Shown here one piece after another: positions 38,839-48,247 of a stretch of DNA of 64,000 bases. This stretch comes from Sinorhizobium shofinae. GTDB lineage: Bacteria; Pseudomonadota; Alphaproteobacteria; Rhizobiales; Rhizobiaceae. Below the pieces are notes generated by a model, which was not told the DNA's origin, made no database searches, and was given only the letters and a program-made list of their open reading frames with translations. The stretch's first letter is position 1; the number at the start of each line of letters is the position of its first letter. The position numbers and the translations under genes were made by a program. The stretch lies in contig MBFK01000061.1 in the NCBI GenBank assembly GCA_001704765.1, forward strand, positions 248,001-312,000, written 5' to 3'.

Positions 38839-39849
38839 TCAGATATCGAAATTGATCATGTTGCGCATTACCCAGATGCCGATGCTCATCCAGACCGCCG
38901 AAGCGCCCATGATGATATGGCCGCGCGGATCAGTGAAAAGGATCATCATGTATTCCGGTGATGTCAGGTAGACGAGCAGCGAGACGATAAAGGGCAGCGC
39001 GCCGATGATGCAGGCCGAGGCCTTGGCCTCCATCGACAGGGCGCCCACCTTCGCCTTCATTTTTTTGCGCTCGCGCAGGACCTTTGAGAGATTGCCGAGC
39101 GCTTCGGACAAGTTGCCGCCGGCCTGCGCCTGGATGGCGATGACGATCGCGAAGAAACTCACCTCGGGCAGCGGAATGCTCTGGATCATACGGGCGCAGG
39201 CCTCCGGAACGTTGAGACCGACCTGCTGGGATTCGACGACGCGACGGAACTCCGTCTTCACCGGCTCCTGACCATCGCTGGCAATCAGCCGCAATGCATC
39301 GTTCAGCGGCAGGCCGGACTTGATCGAGCGGACCATGACGTCGAGTGCGTTCGGAAACTCGTCGAGGAACTTCTTGCAGCGCCGCTTGATCTTCCATCCG
39401 ACGACCCAGCGCGGCAGGCCCGCCGCTGTAATCAGTGCGACACCGGCAGCAATCCACAGGCCGGCCCCGGCGAGCAGCACGATGACGAAGGCAACCAGGC
39501 CGAAAAGCGCGCTAAAGAGATAGAACTGCGTCAGGGATATCGACAGATTGGCCTGCACCAGCCGCTTCTTCATGGACGGGGCGGCATTGGCCGATTTTTC
39601 CTGCTGCTTCTTTTCGAGTTCCTTCAACGAATCCTGCAGAGATTTGCGCCGCTTGGACATTTCGTTGACACGGTCGCGCGCCGCCTTGATCTTGGCGCGG
39701 TCCGTCTCGGCGGCGCTGACTCGACGCAGGCGGCCTTCCGCCTTCTTGTCGTTTTCGATCCGGGAATAGAGCACACCGTAGGCGAGCGCCGCCGCCGCAA
39801 GCGCGACGAGGCCGGCCAGTGCCAGAACGGTGATGTCTATGCCGAACAT
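38839..39849 (-). CDS. tadB: Tad pilus inner-membrane platform protein TadB
   Basis: A 336-residue T2SSF-family partner of TadC. Helices near the N-terminus (LALAGLVALAAAALAYGVLY), in the middle and at the end frame the domain FPNALDVMVRSIKSGLPLND. A charged coiled segment (about 35-85) follows the first helix. Start is MFGIDITVLAL at 39849; the frame to 39879 has no support. 68 bp after cpaF. Confidence 0.95.
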   Translation of the reverse strand: MFGIDITVLALAGLVALAAAALAYGVLYSRIENDKKAEGRLRRVSAAETDRAKIKAARDRVNEMSKRRKSLQDSLKELEKKQQEKSANAAPSMKKRLVQANLSISLTQFYLFSALFGLVAFVIVLLAGAGLWIAAGVALITAAGLPRWVVGWKIKRRCKKFLDEFPNALDVMVRSIKSGLPLNDALRLIASDGQEPVKTEFRRVVESQQVGLNVPEACARMIQSIPLPEVSFFAIVIAIQAQAGGNLSEALGNLSKVLRERKKMKAKVGALSMEAKASACIIGALPFIVSLLVYLTSPEYMMILFTDPRGHIIMGASAVWMSIGIWVMRNMINFDI

Positions 39850-39917
39850 CGCTTGGTCTGTTCCTTCGCTTCGCGGCACGCGGGCGGAATGCCGCGCAAC
39901 CGAATTTCATCACGCCG

Positions 39918-41384
39918 CTAGTTCTTTTCCATCGCATCGAGCGTGGCGGCGAGCCGCTTGTCCTCGTTGAAGTAGCGAGCGCGATCCCAGAAATGCGGCC
40001 GGCCGATACCGGTCGAAACATGGCGGCCGATGATCCGGCCGTTGGCGTCCTCGCCGTCGATCTCGTAGCGCATCAGGTCCTGGGTGACGATCACGTCCCC
40101 TTCCATGCCGGTCACCTCGGTGACGTGGGTGATGCGGCGCGACCCGTCGCGCAGACGCGAGGCCTGGATGATGACGTCGACAGAGCCGGCGATGATTTCC
40201 CGAACGGTCTTGGCCGGCAGCGTGTAGCCGCCCATGGCGATCATCGACTCCATGCGGCTCAGGCACTCGCGCGGCGTGTTGGCGTGGATCGTGCCCATGG
40301 AGCCGTCGTGGCCGGTGTTCATCGCTTGCAGCAGGTCGAAGACCTCGGGGCCGCGCACTTCGCCGACGATGATGCGTTCCGGGCGCATGCGCAGGCAGTT
40401 CTTGATCAAGTCGCGCATGGTGATCTCGCCCTCGCCCTCGATGTTCGGCGGACGGGTTTCGAGACGAACCACATGCGGCTGCTGCAATTGCAATTCGGCG
40501 GAGTCTTCGCAGGTGATGATCCGCTCGTCGCTGTCGATATAGCGCGTCAGGCAGTTGAGCAGCGTCGTCTTGCCGGAGCCGGTGCCGCCGGAGATGACGA
40601 TGTTGCAGCGGACGCGGCCGATGATCTGCAGGAGAACCGCGCCCTCAGGCGTGATCGAGCCGAAGCGCACGAGCTGCTCCAGCGTCAGCTTGTCCTTCTT
40701 GAACTTGCGGATCGTCAGCGCCGTTCCGTCGATCGCCAGCGGCGGGGCGATGACGTTGACGCGCGAGCCGTCCGGCAGACGCGCGTCGCAGATCGGGCTC
40801 GATTCGTCGACACGCCGGCCCACCTGGCTGACGATGCGCTGGCAGATCGACAGAAGCTGCGCGTTGTCGCGAAAGCGGACGTCGGACTCCTCGACCTTGC
40901 CGCCGACTTCGATGAAGGTCTGGCCGGCGCCATTGACCATGATGTCGGCGATGTCGTCGCGCGCCAAGAGCGGTTCGAGCGGCCCGTAGCCGAGCACGTC
41001 GTTGCAGATATCGTCGAGCAGTTCCTCCTGCTCGGCGATCGACATCGCGAAGTTCTTGATGGTGATGATGTCATTGACGATGTCGCGGATTTCCTCGCGC
41101 GCGCTCTCGGTATCGAGCTTGGCGAGCTGCGACAGGTCGATCGTGTCGATCAGCGCGGAAAAGACCTGCGATTTCGTATCGTAGTAGTCCTCCGCCCGCG
41201 GTGCACGGCGGCGCGCCGGAGCGGCGGCCGGCTGCGCACGGGGCGCGGCAGCCGCCGGCTCCGCGAGAATCGGCGCGGCAGGACGCTCCATCACTGCCGA
41301 CGGCGCGGCCGGCATGGACGGCGGCATTACGGGTGCTTTCGCGCCAACCTTGCCAAAACCTTCATTTCCGCGTTTGCCAAACAT
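39918..41384 (-). CDS. cpaF: Tad pilus secretion ATPase CpaF
   Basis: A 488-residue hexameric ATPase (TadA/VirB11 type) that powers pilin polymerisation. A Pro/Ala-rich N-terminus (13-65) leads to the N-terminal domain and the RecA-like core with Walker A GGTGSGKT (266-273), the Asp box near [11 protein letters not shown], and [22 protein letters not shown] at 41384 is preferred; GTG at 41387 adds one residue. Confidence 0.97.
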   Translation of the reverse strand: MFGKRGNEGFGKVGAKAPVMPPSMPAAPSAVMERPAAPILAEPAAAAPRAQPAAAPARRRAPRAEDYYDTKSQVFSALIDTIDLSQLAKLDTESAREEIRDIVNDIITIKNFAMSIAEQEELLDDICNDVLGYGPLEPLLARDDIADIMVNGAGQTFIEVGGKVEESDVRFRDNAQLLSICQRIVSQVGRRVDESSPICDARLPDGSRVNVIAPPLAIDGTALTIRKFKKDKLTLEQLVRFGSITPEGAVLLQIIGRVRCNIVISGGTGSGKTTLLNCLTRYIDSDERIITCEDSAELQLQQPHVVRLETRPPNIEGEGEITMRDLIKNCLRMRPERIIVGEVRGPEVFDLLQAMNTGHDGSMGTIHANTPRECLSRMESMIAMGGYTLPAKTVREIIAGSVDVIIQASRLRDGSRRITHVTEVTGMEGDVIVTQDLMRYEIDGEDANGRIIGRHVSTGIGRPHFWDRARYFNEDKRLAATLDAMEKN

Positions 41385-41459
41385 CACTTCATTCCGCTTG
41401 CTGCATAGATCCTTGAAGTTCGAATGAGACGGGCCGAAAGCGCTCCCGTCGCGCGATGC

Positions 41460-42743
41460 CTATCGCCTGCCGAGCTTTGCCAGAACCTTGCCGAGACCGC
41501 CCTTGCGCGCCTTCTTGATCGCCGTGCGTCCGGTCAGAAGATGGGCGAGCTGCGAGAAGGTCTCGGCGGCGGGGGATTTCCTGTCGATTTCCGCGATCAT
41601 CCGCCCGCTATTGGCGGCGTTTCCGAAGAGCACCGCATCGAAGGGGATGATGGCGGCGGCTTCGACCTCCAGCGACTCGCAGAATTCGTTGGGAGCAATT
41701 TCCGGCCGCTTGGGCATGCCCACCTGGTTGAGGACGAGATGCGGCGCCCTGTCGTTAGGGCGAAGCTTCTTGAGCGCATCCAGGAGATTCTTCGTGTTCC
41801 TGAGGCTTGCCAGGTCCGGTGCGGCGGTGATCACCACCTCGTCGGCCTCCCCGAGCACCGAACGGGTCCAGTCCGACCACCCATGCGGGACATCAAGCAC
41901 CGAGACGGGGGCGCTGCGCTGCAGGATTTCGAGGATCGGCTGGAAGGCTCCCGCCTCGAAATCATAGGCGCGATCGAGCATCGAGGGCGCGGCGAGCAGC
42001 GACAGGTGCTCGGAACATTTGGTGAGAAGCCGATCGAGAAAGACCTCGTCCAGCCGATCCGGCGCGGAGACGGCCTCGGCAATCCCCTGCGGCGGATCCT
42101 GGTCGAAATTGATATTCGCCGTGCCGTAGGGCAGATCGAGATCGGCGAGGATGGTTTCCGTCGAGAAGAGGTTGGAAATGCCCCAGGCGCAATTATGGGC
42201 GATCACCGACGAGCCGCAGCCCCCCTTGGCGCCGATGAAGGCGAGGTTTCGCCCGACCGGCTCGGCCTCCGGATCGACGAAGATCGCCGTAACCGCCGTC
42301 AGGAGATCCGCCATTGCCACCGGTGCGACCATATATTCGGAGATGCCGTTGCGGATCAGTTCGCGATAGAGCGCGATGTCATTGTGGCGGCCGATGATGA
42401 CGACCTTGGTGGTTGGGTCGCAGACCTCGGCCAGCGGCGCCAGCTCGGCCAGCAGGGATCGCGGCTCCGTGGCGGTCTCGAGGATGATCAGATTGGGCGT
42501 CGACACGCTCGCGAACATGTTGGCGGCGGCGGCGATGCTGCCCCCGGTGATGCGAAGGCTCACTTTCGCCATGCGGCGATCCTGCCCGCAACGCTCCATG
42601 AGGCGCTGAATGGCCTCGCTCTCGCAGAAGGCATGGATCGAAATGCGCGGCAACGGCCGAAGCTGGTCAAGATCACCGGGACGCGAGCCGTCCGCCGCAA
42701 GCTCGGCTCCGCCTGTGTCGATGCTGTATTCAATCGGGCTCAT
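41460..42743 (-). CDS. cpaE: Tad pilus localisation protein CpaE (receiver-like plus MinD/ParA-like)
   Basis: A 427-residue protein. Residues about 34-155 form a degenerate receiver domain; the rest is a ParA/MinD-like ATPase whose P-loop reads GAKGGCGSS (171-179) instead of the canonical KGGxGKT, so nucleotide hydrolysis may be altered. LADLDLPYGTANINF is the switch region. In Caulobacter CpaE places the pilus apparatus at the pole. Lies between cpaD and cpaF. Confidence 0.95.
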   Translation of the reverse strand: MSPIEYSIDTGGAELAADGSRPGDLDQLRPLPRISIHAFCESEAIQRLMERCGQDRRMAKVSLRITGGSIAAAANMFASVSTPNLIILETATEPRSLLAELAPLAEVCDPTTKVVIIGRHNDIALYRELIRNGISEYMVAPVAMADLLTAVTAIFVDPEAEPVGRNLAFIGAKGGCGSSVIAHNCAWGISNLFSTETILADLDLPYGTANINFDQDPPQGIAEAVSAPDRLDEVFLDRLLTKCSEHLSLLAAPSMLDRAYDFEAGAFQPILEILQRSAPVSVLDVPHGWSDWTRSVLGEADEVVITAAPDLASLRNTKNLLDALKKLRPNDRAPHLVLNQVGMPKRPEIAPNEFCESLEVEAAAIIPFDAVLFGNAANSGRMIAEIDRKSPAAETFSQLAHLLTGRTAIKKARKGGLGKVLAKLGRR

Positions 42744-42780
42744 CTTAGTTCCTCAAAGTCCTGCATCATCCAACCGTCGC

Positions 42781-43437
42781 TCAGTCATCCAAGGCGGCAT
42801 CGCGCCAGGCGTCGATCACTTCGCCGCGCTGGGCGGCGTCGACCGGCGACATCTGGCGCGGGCCGATCAGGTCCGTCGGATTGGCGATCTGTGCGGCGAG
42901 GTTGGACTGCGAAGCGCAGCCGAAATTGTAGTAGTTGCGGTTGTGCAGGGTGTTGAGCGTCAGGTCTTCGGGCCACTCACCGCAGGGCGCGGTCTGCGCG
43001 GTGATCGCGACATAGCTCAAGCGGATCGGTGCGGCGTCGCCCGGCGCAAGCGCTTCGTAGCTGGTCTCGATCATTCTCTTTGGAGGCACGCCGGTCGCCG
43101 CCAGCAGGCGACGGATCTCCTTGCGGACGATTTGCGCGGCATGGCTATTGGCAGAGCCGCGTGGCAACATGATCTGGATGACGCCGCTCGACGCATTGCG
43201 GTATTCGGCGGCAAAGCCGCGGATGACGTCGCGCGTGCCCGCGGTCAGCCGCGTGTCGCCCGAGGCGACGGGAATGTCGATCGCCCGTTCGCCTTCGGCA
43301 ATGACGATCGGATGGCGGGTGCGATAGTCGTCCGGGATCGAGCCGGTCGACAGATTGTCCTTGCTGCCGCAGCCTGCAAGCAGGCCGGCAATGATCGCCA
43401 ATGCGGCCATGCGGGCGGAGGTGCGGGTCAGCGACAT
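42781..43437 (-). CDS. cpaD: Tad pilus assembly lipoprotein CpaD
   Basis: A 218-residue lipoprotein: signal MSLTRTSARMAALAIIAGLL ending in the lipobox LAGC. The rest matches CpaD/TadZ-neighbour family features, including FGCASQSNLAAQIANPTDL near the C-terminus, which is the usual CpaD motif. It assists the CpaC secretin. Start chosen at 43437 because it gives a normal signal length; an ATG at 43485 would add 16 residues. Confidence 0.93.
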   Translation of the reverse strand: MSLTRTSARMAALAIIAGLLAGCGSKDNLSTGSIPDDYRTRHPIVIAEGERAIDIPVASGDTRLTAGTRDVIRGFAAEYRNASSGVIQIMLPRGSANSHAAQIVRKEIRRLLAATGVPPKRMIETSYEALAPGDAAPIRLSYVAITAQTAPCGEWPEDLTLNTLHNRNYYNFGCASQSNLAAQIANPTDLIGPRQMSPVDAAQRGEVIDAWRDAALDD

Positions 43438-43493
43438 CGAGGCCGGCCTTTCAAGTCTTTTGTGAGTTGCGTTTCGGTTGTGCATGACCCGAC

Positions 43494-45029
43494 CTATTTG
43501 TAGATGAAGCCGACATTGCCGTGATAGCGGCCGACGGGGGGTGCCGCCTCCGGACGTCCGTAGATCCGGTTGACGCGGCCCAGGAAAAAGCTCTCGAGAT
43601 CATTGGCCGGATTGAAATTATCGTCGGGCCGTGAAATTTCGCTGCGGGCGACCGGCCGCACCAGATAGGGCGTCGCGATGATCACGAGTTCCGATTCGTT
43701 GCGCTGGAAGTCCTTGCTGCGGAAGAGCGTGCCGAGGATCGGGATCTTCGAGGCGCCGGGCAAGCCGGACATCGCCTGGCGGATATTGTCCTGCACTAGG
43801 CCCGCAATAACGATGGAGCCGCCGGATGGCAATTCGACGCTGGTCGAGGCTTCGCGCCGGCGGATGCCGAGGAAAGTATTACCGGGAATATTGGCCGCGC
43901 CGTTGCCAGTAACCACCGAACCCTCATAGGTCGGCTCCGAAACATCGGTTTCAATCTGCAGGCTTATGCGGCCAGGGCCGAGAACGACCGGCTTGAAATT
44001 CAATCGGATACCGTATTCGACGTCGTTCACTTCGCGCGCGACCGTCGTTTCACCCGTGTCCTCGTCTGAGTCAATTTCCTGCGTGCCGGAAAGCCGGAAG
44101 TCACCCCCGACATAAAACTTCGCTTCCTGGCCGGAGATCGCCGTCAAGCTGGGCTCGGCCAAGGTGCGCATGACTCCGGCCTGCTCCATCGCGTTGATAT
44201 AGCTCGAGATCGTCGTGCCGCCGATCGAGCCTCGTATAAGCGCATTGGCGCCGACGCTGATTGCGTCGCCGAGATTGGCCGGATTGCGGAAACTGATGCC
44301 GCTTTCGCCATCGGATACGCGGCCGTTGAAGCCGAGCTGCTTCAGCACTTGCCGACTGACCTCGGCGACCGTGACCTTCAACGTCACCTGATCCTCACCC
44401 TCCACCGTTAGAAGATTGACGATCTGAGAGGTCTGGCGGTCCTCGGCGAAGATATCGGCGTCGCCATTCGTGCCCTGGGCAGTAATGTTGCGGGTTGTCG
44501 CCTCGCCGCCCTTCAGGAAGGCGCGGGCTAGATCGACGGCCTTGGTCGAATCGAGCGGGGTCCGGACGGTGCCGGTCAGGACCACATTGTCGGAGATGAT
44601 CTCGACTTTTATGTCCGCCTCTGGAATGAATCGGCGCAGATTGGCTTCGAGACCGGCGACATCGCGTTCGACGGCAACTTCGAGGCTGACTATTTCTTCG
44701 CCATTCGGGCCGAAAACGAAGATGTTGGTCTGGCCGACGGTCTTGCCGAACAGGTAGATGCGGCGCGACGTGCGCGTGACGGCATCGGCGAGCGCCGGAT
44801 CGGCAACGAGAATATCGTGGGCGTCGGTCGGGAGATCGACGACCACGGCCTTGTTGAGACCGAGATTGACCTTCTTTTTAACGCCCGGACCGCTCTCGTC
44901 GATCCGAACCACCGACGAGGCGGCCGCTTCCGCGGTCGGGACCGCCGGCAGCATCGTGCCGGAGAAAGCCAGTGAGAATGACAGACCGGCTGCGAGACAG
45001 GTCCGAAATTTGTTTCCGTTCCGCTTCAC
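43494..45029 (-). CDS. cpaC: Tad pilus outer-membrane secretin CpaC
   Basis: A 511-residue secretin with a signal peptide, an N-terminal pilus-formation domain (KVNLGLNKAVVVDLPTDAHD; NIFVFGPNGEEI), a BON-like segment (about 120-190) and the secretin domain, with GLPGASKIPILGTLFRS near the end. It forms the pore through which the Flp pilus leaves. An isolated copy of the N domain is encoded at 47036. Follows cpaB by 18 bp. Confidence 0.97.
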   Translation of the reverse strand: MKRNGNKFRTCLAAGLSFSLAFSGTMLPAVPTAEAAASSVVRIDESGPGVKKKVNLGLNKAVVVDLPTDAHDILVADPALADAVTRTSRRIYLFGKTVGQTNIFVFGPNGEEIVSLEVAVERDVAGLEANLRRFIPEADIKVEIISDNVVLTGTVRTPLDSTKAVDLARAFLKGGEATTRNITAQGTNGDADIFAEDRQTSQIVNLLTVEGEDQVTLKVTVAEVSRQVLKQLGFNGRVSDGESGISFRNPANLGDAISVGANALIRGSIGGTTISSYINAMEQAGVMRTLAEPSLTAISGQEAKFYVGGDFRLSGTQEIDSDEDTGETTVAREVNDVEYGIRLNFKPVVLGPGRISLQIETDVSEPTYEGSVVTGNGAANIPGNTFLGIRRREASTSVELPSGGSIVIAGLVQDNIRQAMSGLPGASKIPILGTLFRSKDFQRNESELVIIATPYLVRPVARSEISRPDDNFNPANDLESFFLGRVNRIYGRPEAAPPVGRYHGNVGFIYK

Positions 45030-45047
45030 GTTGCGCCCCGTCCGCTC

Positions 45048-45857
45048 TTACTGCTGGTTCTGCGTGGTGGTGCCATCGTTCTTGACGATGGAGCCGGATT
45101 TGATGACCTGAATGCTCGGTTGGCCGTCGCCGCTCAGGAGGTAGTCTGCAGCGTTGGTATCCGACTCCTGGGCATCGGCGACGCTGCGCAGCGCCAGCGA
45201 GATGCGCTCGGCCATCTGCTGCGCGACCGTCATCACTTTCGATTGGTCCGGCGTGAGCTCAAGGGTCGCCGTGGTGCCGATGACGGATTTCGAGCCGTCT
45301 TCCTTTTCCTCGACCTGCTGGTCGATCGCCAGCACCCGGACATTGCTGAGCACGGTTTCGGTCAGATAGATGTCGCCGTCGGACTTGCGCACCATGATGA
45401 CGTCGACGCGGTCGTTTGGCAGGATGAAGCCGCCGGCCCCGGTTGCGACGGTGATTTCCGTTGCAACGGCTCGCTTTCCGGCCGGCAGCAGCGACGACAT
45501 GATGCGGTTGGACGGGTCGGCGATCTTTTCCTGGCGGACGGGCTCGCCGTCGAAGAGCGGCAGGCGGACGACCGCCCCGGAAAGATCGTCGATTGCCGCC
45601 GGGCGGTTTTCCTCGGTGATCATGCCATCGGCGACGCTGTCTTTCGGCCAGGCTATCCAGTGGATCGAATCGGCGCCGAGTCTGGAGCCCACCGGGAGGC
45701 TTTTGCTTGCGACAAGCACGTTTATGCTCGGCGCCTGCTCGATGAGCGGCTCCGCCATCCGCTGCGCCGGAGCACGGGTGAGCTTCATCGCCAATAGCCC
45801 AGCCATTGCCGCGGAGCCAACGGCCACCGCCAGAATGATGATGCGCACCGGTTTCAT
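45048..45857 (-). CDS. cpaB: Tad pilus assembly protein CpaB (RcpC)
   Basis: A 269-residue periplasmic protein with an N-terminal membrane anchor (VRIIILAVAVGSAAMAGLLA) and a SAF domain (INVLVASKSLPVGSRLGADS), then the RcpC/CpaB domain (GFILPNDRVDVIMVRK). It is thought to support the secretin. 127 bp separate it from cpaA, a space containing two GTTAAC sites and possibly a secondary promoter. Confidence 0.96.
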   Translation of the reverse strand: MKPVRIIILAVAVGSAAMAGLLAMKLTRAPAQRMAEPLIEQAPSINVLVASKSLPVGSRLGADSIHWIAWPKDSVADGMITEENRPAAIDDLSGAVVRLPLFDGEPVRQEKIADPSNRIMSSLLPAGKRAVATEITVATGAGGFILPNDRVDVIMVRKSDGDIYLTETVLSNVRVLAIDQQVEEKEDGSKSVIGTTATLELTPDQSKVMTVAQQMAERISLALRSVADAQESDTNAADYLLSGDGQPSIQVIKSGSIVKNDGTTTQNQQ

Positions 45858-45984
45858 GATCGTCTAAGCCCCTAGAAATCCCCGGGGACAGATTGATCAG
45901 GAATTGGTGTAATTATAGTTAACGTATTGCTTATGGAGATGGTTAACGAGAGTTGACTGTTCGAAGCGCGTGCTCGCTGGTGCA

Positions 45985-46497
45985 TCAAAAGAGTTGTGCG
46001 AACGCGGCTTTCATCAGAGGCGCCGAAGGATAGGCGGCAAAACCGCCGAGTGCGATGGCAATGCCGTAGGGTATCTTCTTCGCCGTCAGCAAAACGCGCG
46101 GCACCGGGATGCCGGCAGCCATAATCGTATTCTCCTGACTGCGCAGGAGCAGGACCAGGAACGTCAATAGTCCGCCGAAAAGCGAGACGTAAAGGAGGAA
46201 CGTGGCGAGCGAGGCGTTGAAGCCGAACCAGATGGCGCTCGCGGTAAGAAGCTTGGCGTCACCTCCGCCCATGACGTTCACCGCAAAAAGCCAAAAGCAC
46301 ACGGCAAAGACCACAACTGCCGCGGCAAAATGCAGGCCGATCTCTCCCATGCCGAGACCGGCGACAGGCGCTACAACGATGAAGGCGCCTAGCAAGATTG
46401 CCGAGATGCGATTCGGAATCGTCATCGTGAATAGATCCGAGAACGCTGCGAGCGCGAGACAGAACGGAAGAATGACCAAGATGCACGCAACTGTCAT
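45985..46497 (-). CDS. cpaA: Prepilin peptidase CpaA
   Basis: A 170-residue short type IV prepilin peptidase with about five helices and the two catalytic Asp residues: Asp21 in FSDLFTMTIPN and Asp80 in MGGGDAKLL. It removes the PilA leader. The start at 46497 is fixed by TCAGGAGGACGGC just upstream; the frame to 46521 lacks a Shine-Dalgarno. Downstream of the pilA terminator. Confidence 0.95.
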   Translation of the reverse strand: MTVACILVILPFCLALAAFSDLFTMTIPNRISAILLGAFIVVAPVAGLGMGEIGLHFAAAVVVFAVCFWLFAVNVMGGGDAKLLTASAIWFGFNASLATFLLYVSLFGGLLTFLVLLLRSQENTIMAAGIPVPRVLLTAKKIPYGIAIALGGFAAYPSAPLMKAAFAQLF

Positions 46498-46537
46498 GCC
46501 GTCCTCCTGAACCAGATCCAAGGCAACTTTACATCTG

Positions 46538-46572
46538 TAAAAAAGAGAGCCGTTCCGAAGGAAACGGCTCTC
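46538..46572 (-). terminator. Strong terminator between pilA and cpaA
   Basis: Minus strand: a 12-bp stem with one mismatch (GAGAGCCGTTTC region) and a T tract of six just after the pilA stop. It would make pilA mRNA far more abundant than the assembly genes behind it. Confidence 0.88.
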
Positions 46573-46599
46573 GGCGTTCGGTGCTAGGCCGTAACTCGA

Positions 46600-46782
46600 T
46601 TACATGTTGGTTTCGGCGGTCGTCATCTCACCGCTGAGGGCATTAAACATGCTATCAAGGGAATCGCCGAGGGCGGTGGCGCCGCCGATCAGCGCAACAG
46701 AAATCAGAGCTGCGATCAGGCCGTATTCGATTGCCGTTGCACCGGATTCGTCTTTCATCAGGCGGGCGAAGATGGTCTTCAT
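46600..46782 (-). CDS. pilA: Flp-type major pilin PilA
   Basis: A 60-residue pilin. Leader MKTIFARLMKDESG is cut after Gly14 by CpaA; the mature part starts ATAIEYGLIAALISVALIGG with Glu5 and Tyr6 as in the Flp family, followed by a short polar tail. Shine-Dalgarno TAGGAGAACC precedes the ATG. It is the first gene of the minus-strand pilus locus and faces a 250-bp divergent promoter region. Confidence 0.97.
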   Translation of the reverse strand: MKTIFARLMKDESGATAIEYGLIAALISVALIGGATALGDSLDSMFNALSGEMTTAETNM

Positions 46783-47035
46783 GGAGGTTCTCCTACTTCA
46801 CGTTGTTGTTCAGCACTTCCGCCAACTGTTTGCCGTTGATCGGATACCCTGAAATTTAGCGGGGTCGAATTTCCATCGGCTTAAGGAAACCGGTTAGCGT
46901 GAAGTAAAAGCGTCACCACTGTTTCTTGGGTGAATGCTCCGGAAAGGGATCAGGTAAATTGCGCAACACTAATGTAACCTTTCATTCACCAAAACAGGCC
47001 AAGATGTGCGCAGCCATTCGCTATCAGGAAGCGCC

Positions 47036-47461
47036 ATGACCACGCCCCTCGCGACCAAGCAGGTCGCCACGCTCGCCTTTCTTGCAACCGCATTGGTTGG
47101 GATGTTCGCCGCCGGCGGCGTCCGCGCGGCTGAGCAAATGATGCGTGTCTATATGGACCACGCGCGCGTGCTGAAACTGGACCGACCTGTGAGCAAGGTG
47201 ATCATCGGCAATTCGGACGTCGCGGACGCGACCGTCGCGGACTCGAAGACAATCGTCCTGACGGGCCGCAATTTCGGCACGACGAATCTCGTCATCCTCG
47301 ACCAGGACGGCAATGCCATTGTCGACGAGCGCATCCTCGTGTCGATCGACGAGGGAAACACCGTGCGCGTCTACAAGCAGACGACGCGCACCGTCTTCTC
47401 TTGCTCTCCGAACTGCGAACGCCACGCCGAACGCAAGGCGACCACATCGGGCGCCAATTGA
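47036..47461 (+). CDS. Stand-alone CpaC N-terminal (pilus formation) domain protein
   Basis: A 141-residue exported protein. After a signal peptide (about 1-32) comes the domain found at the start of CpaC secretins (LDRPVSKVIIGNSDVADATV; NFGTTNLVILDQDGNAIVDE), but no secretin domain follows. The end carries CSPNCERH, a Cys pair absent from CpaC. It is divergent from pilA and upstream of two TadE-like genes. Probably a periplasmic accessory of the pilus. ATG at 47036 follows CAGGAAG; GTG at 47006 is less likely. Confidence 0.9.
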   Translation: MTTPLATKQVATLAFLATALVGMFAAGGVRAAEQMMRVYMDHARVLKLDRPVSKVIIGNSDVADATVADSKTIVLTGRNFGTTNLVILDQDGNAIVDERILVSIDEGNTVRVYKQTTRTVFSCSPNCERHAERKATTSGAN

Positions 47462-47616
47462 GGAGCCACCTAGACCACTAAAATTCTTCGGGTCTTGGAA
47501 AACGAATTTTCAACAGTCGCAGCTTATTCTCGCGTCAATTGCAGAAACGGGGATGCGAGCCAAATCGCGTGCGCTTTCCGCATCCCGCTCACGACGTGAC
47601 ATGACGGAACGGCGCA

Positions 47617-48240
47617 ATGTCGACAAAAGCGAAAGCACCCACAGAAAGCCCGCTCGCATCGCGCGGCCTCTTTCGCCGCCTGGTTGGAGATAGAAAGGGC
47701 TCGACCGCGATCGAATTCGCTATCCTCGCCCTGCCGTTCTTTATCGTCGTCTTCGCCTCCATCGAGACATTTGTCGCCTTCGCCGGCGAACAGCTGCTCG
47801 CCAATGCGACCGATACCTTGGCGCGCAAGATCCGCACCGGCGAGATCACCTTCAACCAAGGCAAGTCGACGGACATGAGCGAAACAGAGTTCCGTCAGGC
47901 TTTCTGTGATGAGATCGCGATCCTAATGACCTGCTCTGCGGCCGAGGTCAACCAGCCGGAAAAGCTCTACCTGGATGTACGCGAAGTCAGCGACCCTTCA
48001 CTTTTTCCGACGGCGGTGCCGCGGGTCGGCTCATCTTCGTCCTCCGACCTCGACACCAGCGGTTTCCAGTTTGCGCCGGGGGGCGCGCAGCAGTTCACCA
48101 TGGTGCGCGCCTATTACCGCTGGCAGGTGATCACCGATCTCGTGCGGCCCTATGTCACCAATCTCCGGCCCGCCGGCAGCAGCATGCCGCGGGATTATCT
48201 GATGGTCGCAACCGCAACGTTCCGCAACGAAGACTATTGA
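47617..48240 (+). CDS. TadE-like pilus assembly protein
   Basis: A 207-residue pseudopilin-like protein. A short basic N-terminus leads to the TadE helix KGSTAIEFAILALPFFIVV, followed by a periplasmic domain with two Cys. TadE/TadF proteins are processed by the prepilin peptidase and start or shape the pilus. It lies 155 bp after the N-domain protein and 7 bp before a second TadE-like gene. Confidence 0.92.
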   Translation: MSTKAKAPTESPLASRGLFRRLVGDRKGSTAIEFAILALPFFIVVFASIETFVAFAGEQLLANATDTLARKIRTGEITFNQGKSTDMSETEFRQAFCDEIAILMTCSAAEVNQPEKLYLDVREVSDPSLFPTAVPRVGSSSSSDLDTSGFQFAPGGAQQFTMVRAYYRWQVITDLVRPYVTNLRPAGSSMPRDYLMVATATFRNEDY

Positions 48241-48247
48241 GGACACC

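Noticed and set aside
46783-47035. TTAAG and CTAACC halves in the pilA upstream region as a CtrA box
   Set aside because: Spacing is nine instead of seven bases, too weak to list although pilA is a CtrA target in relatives.
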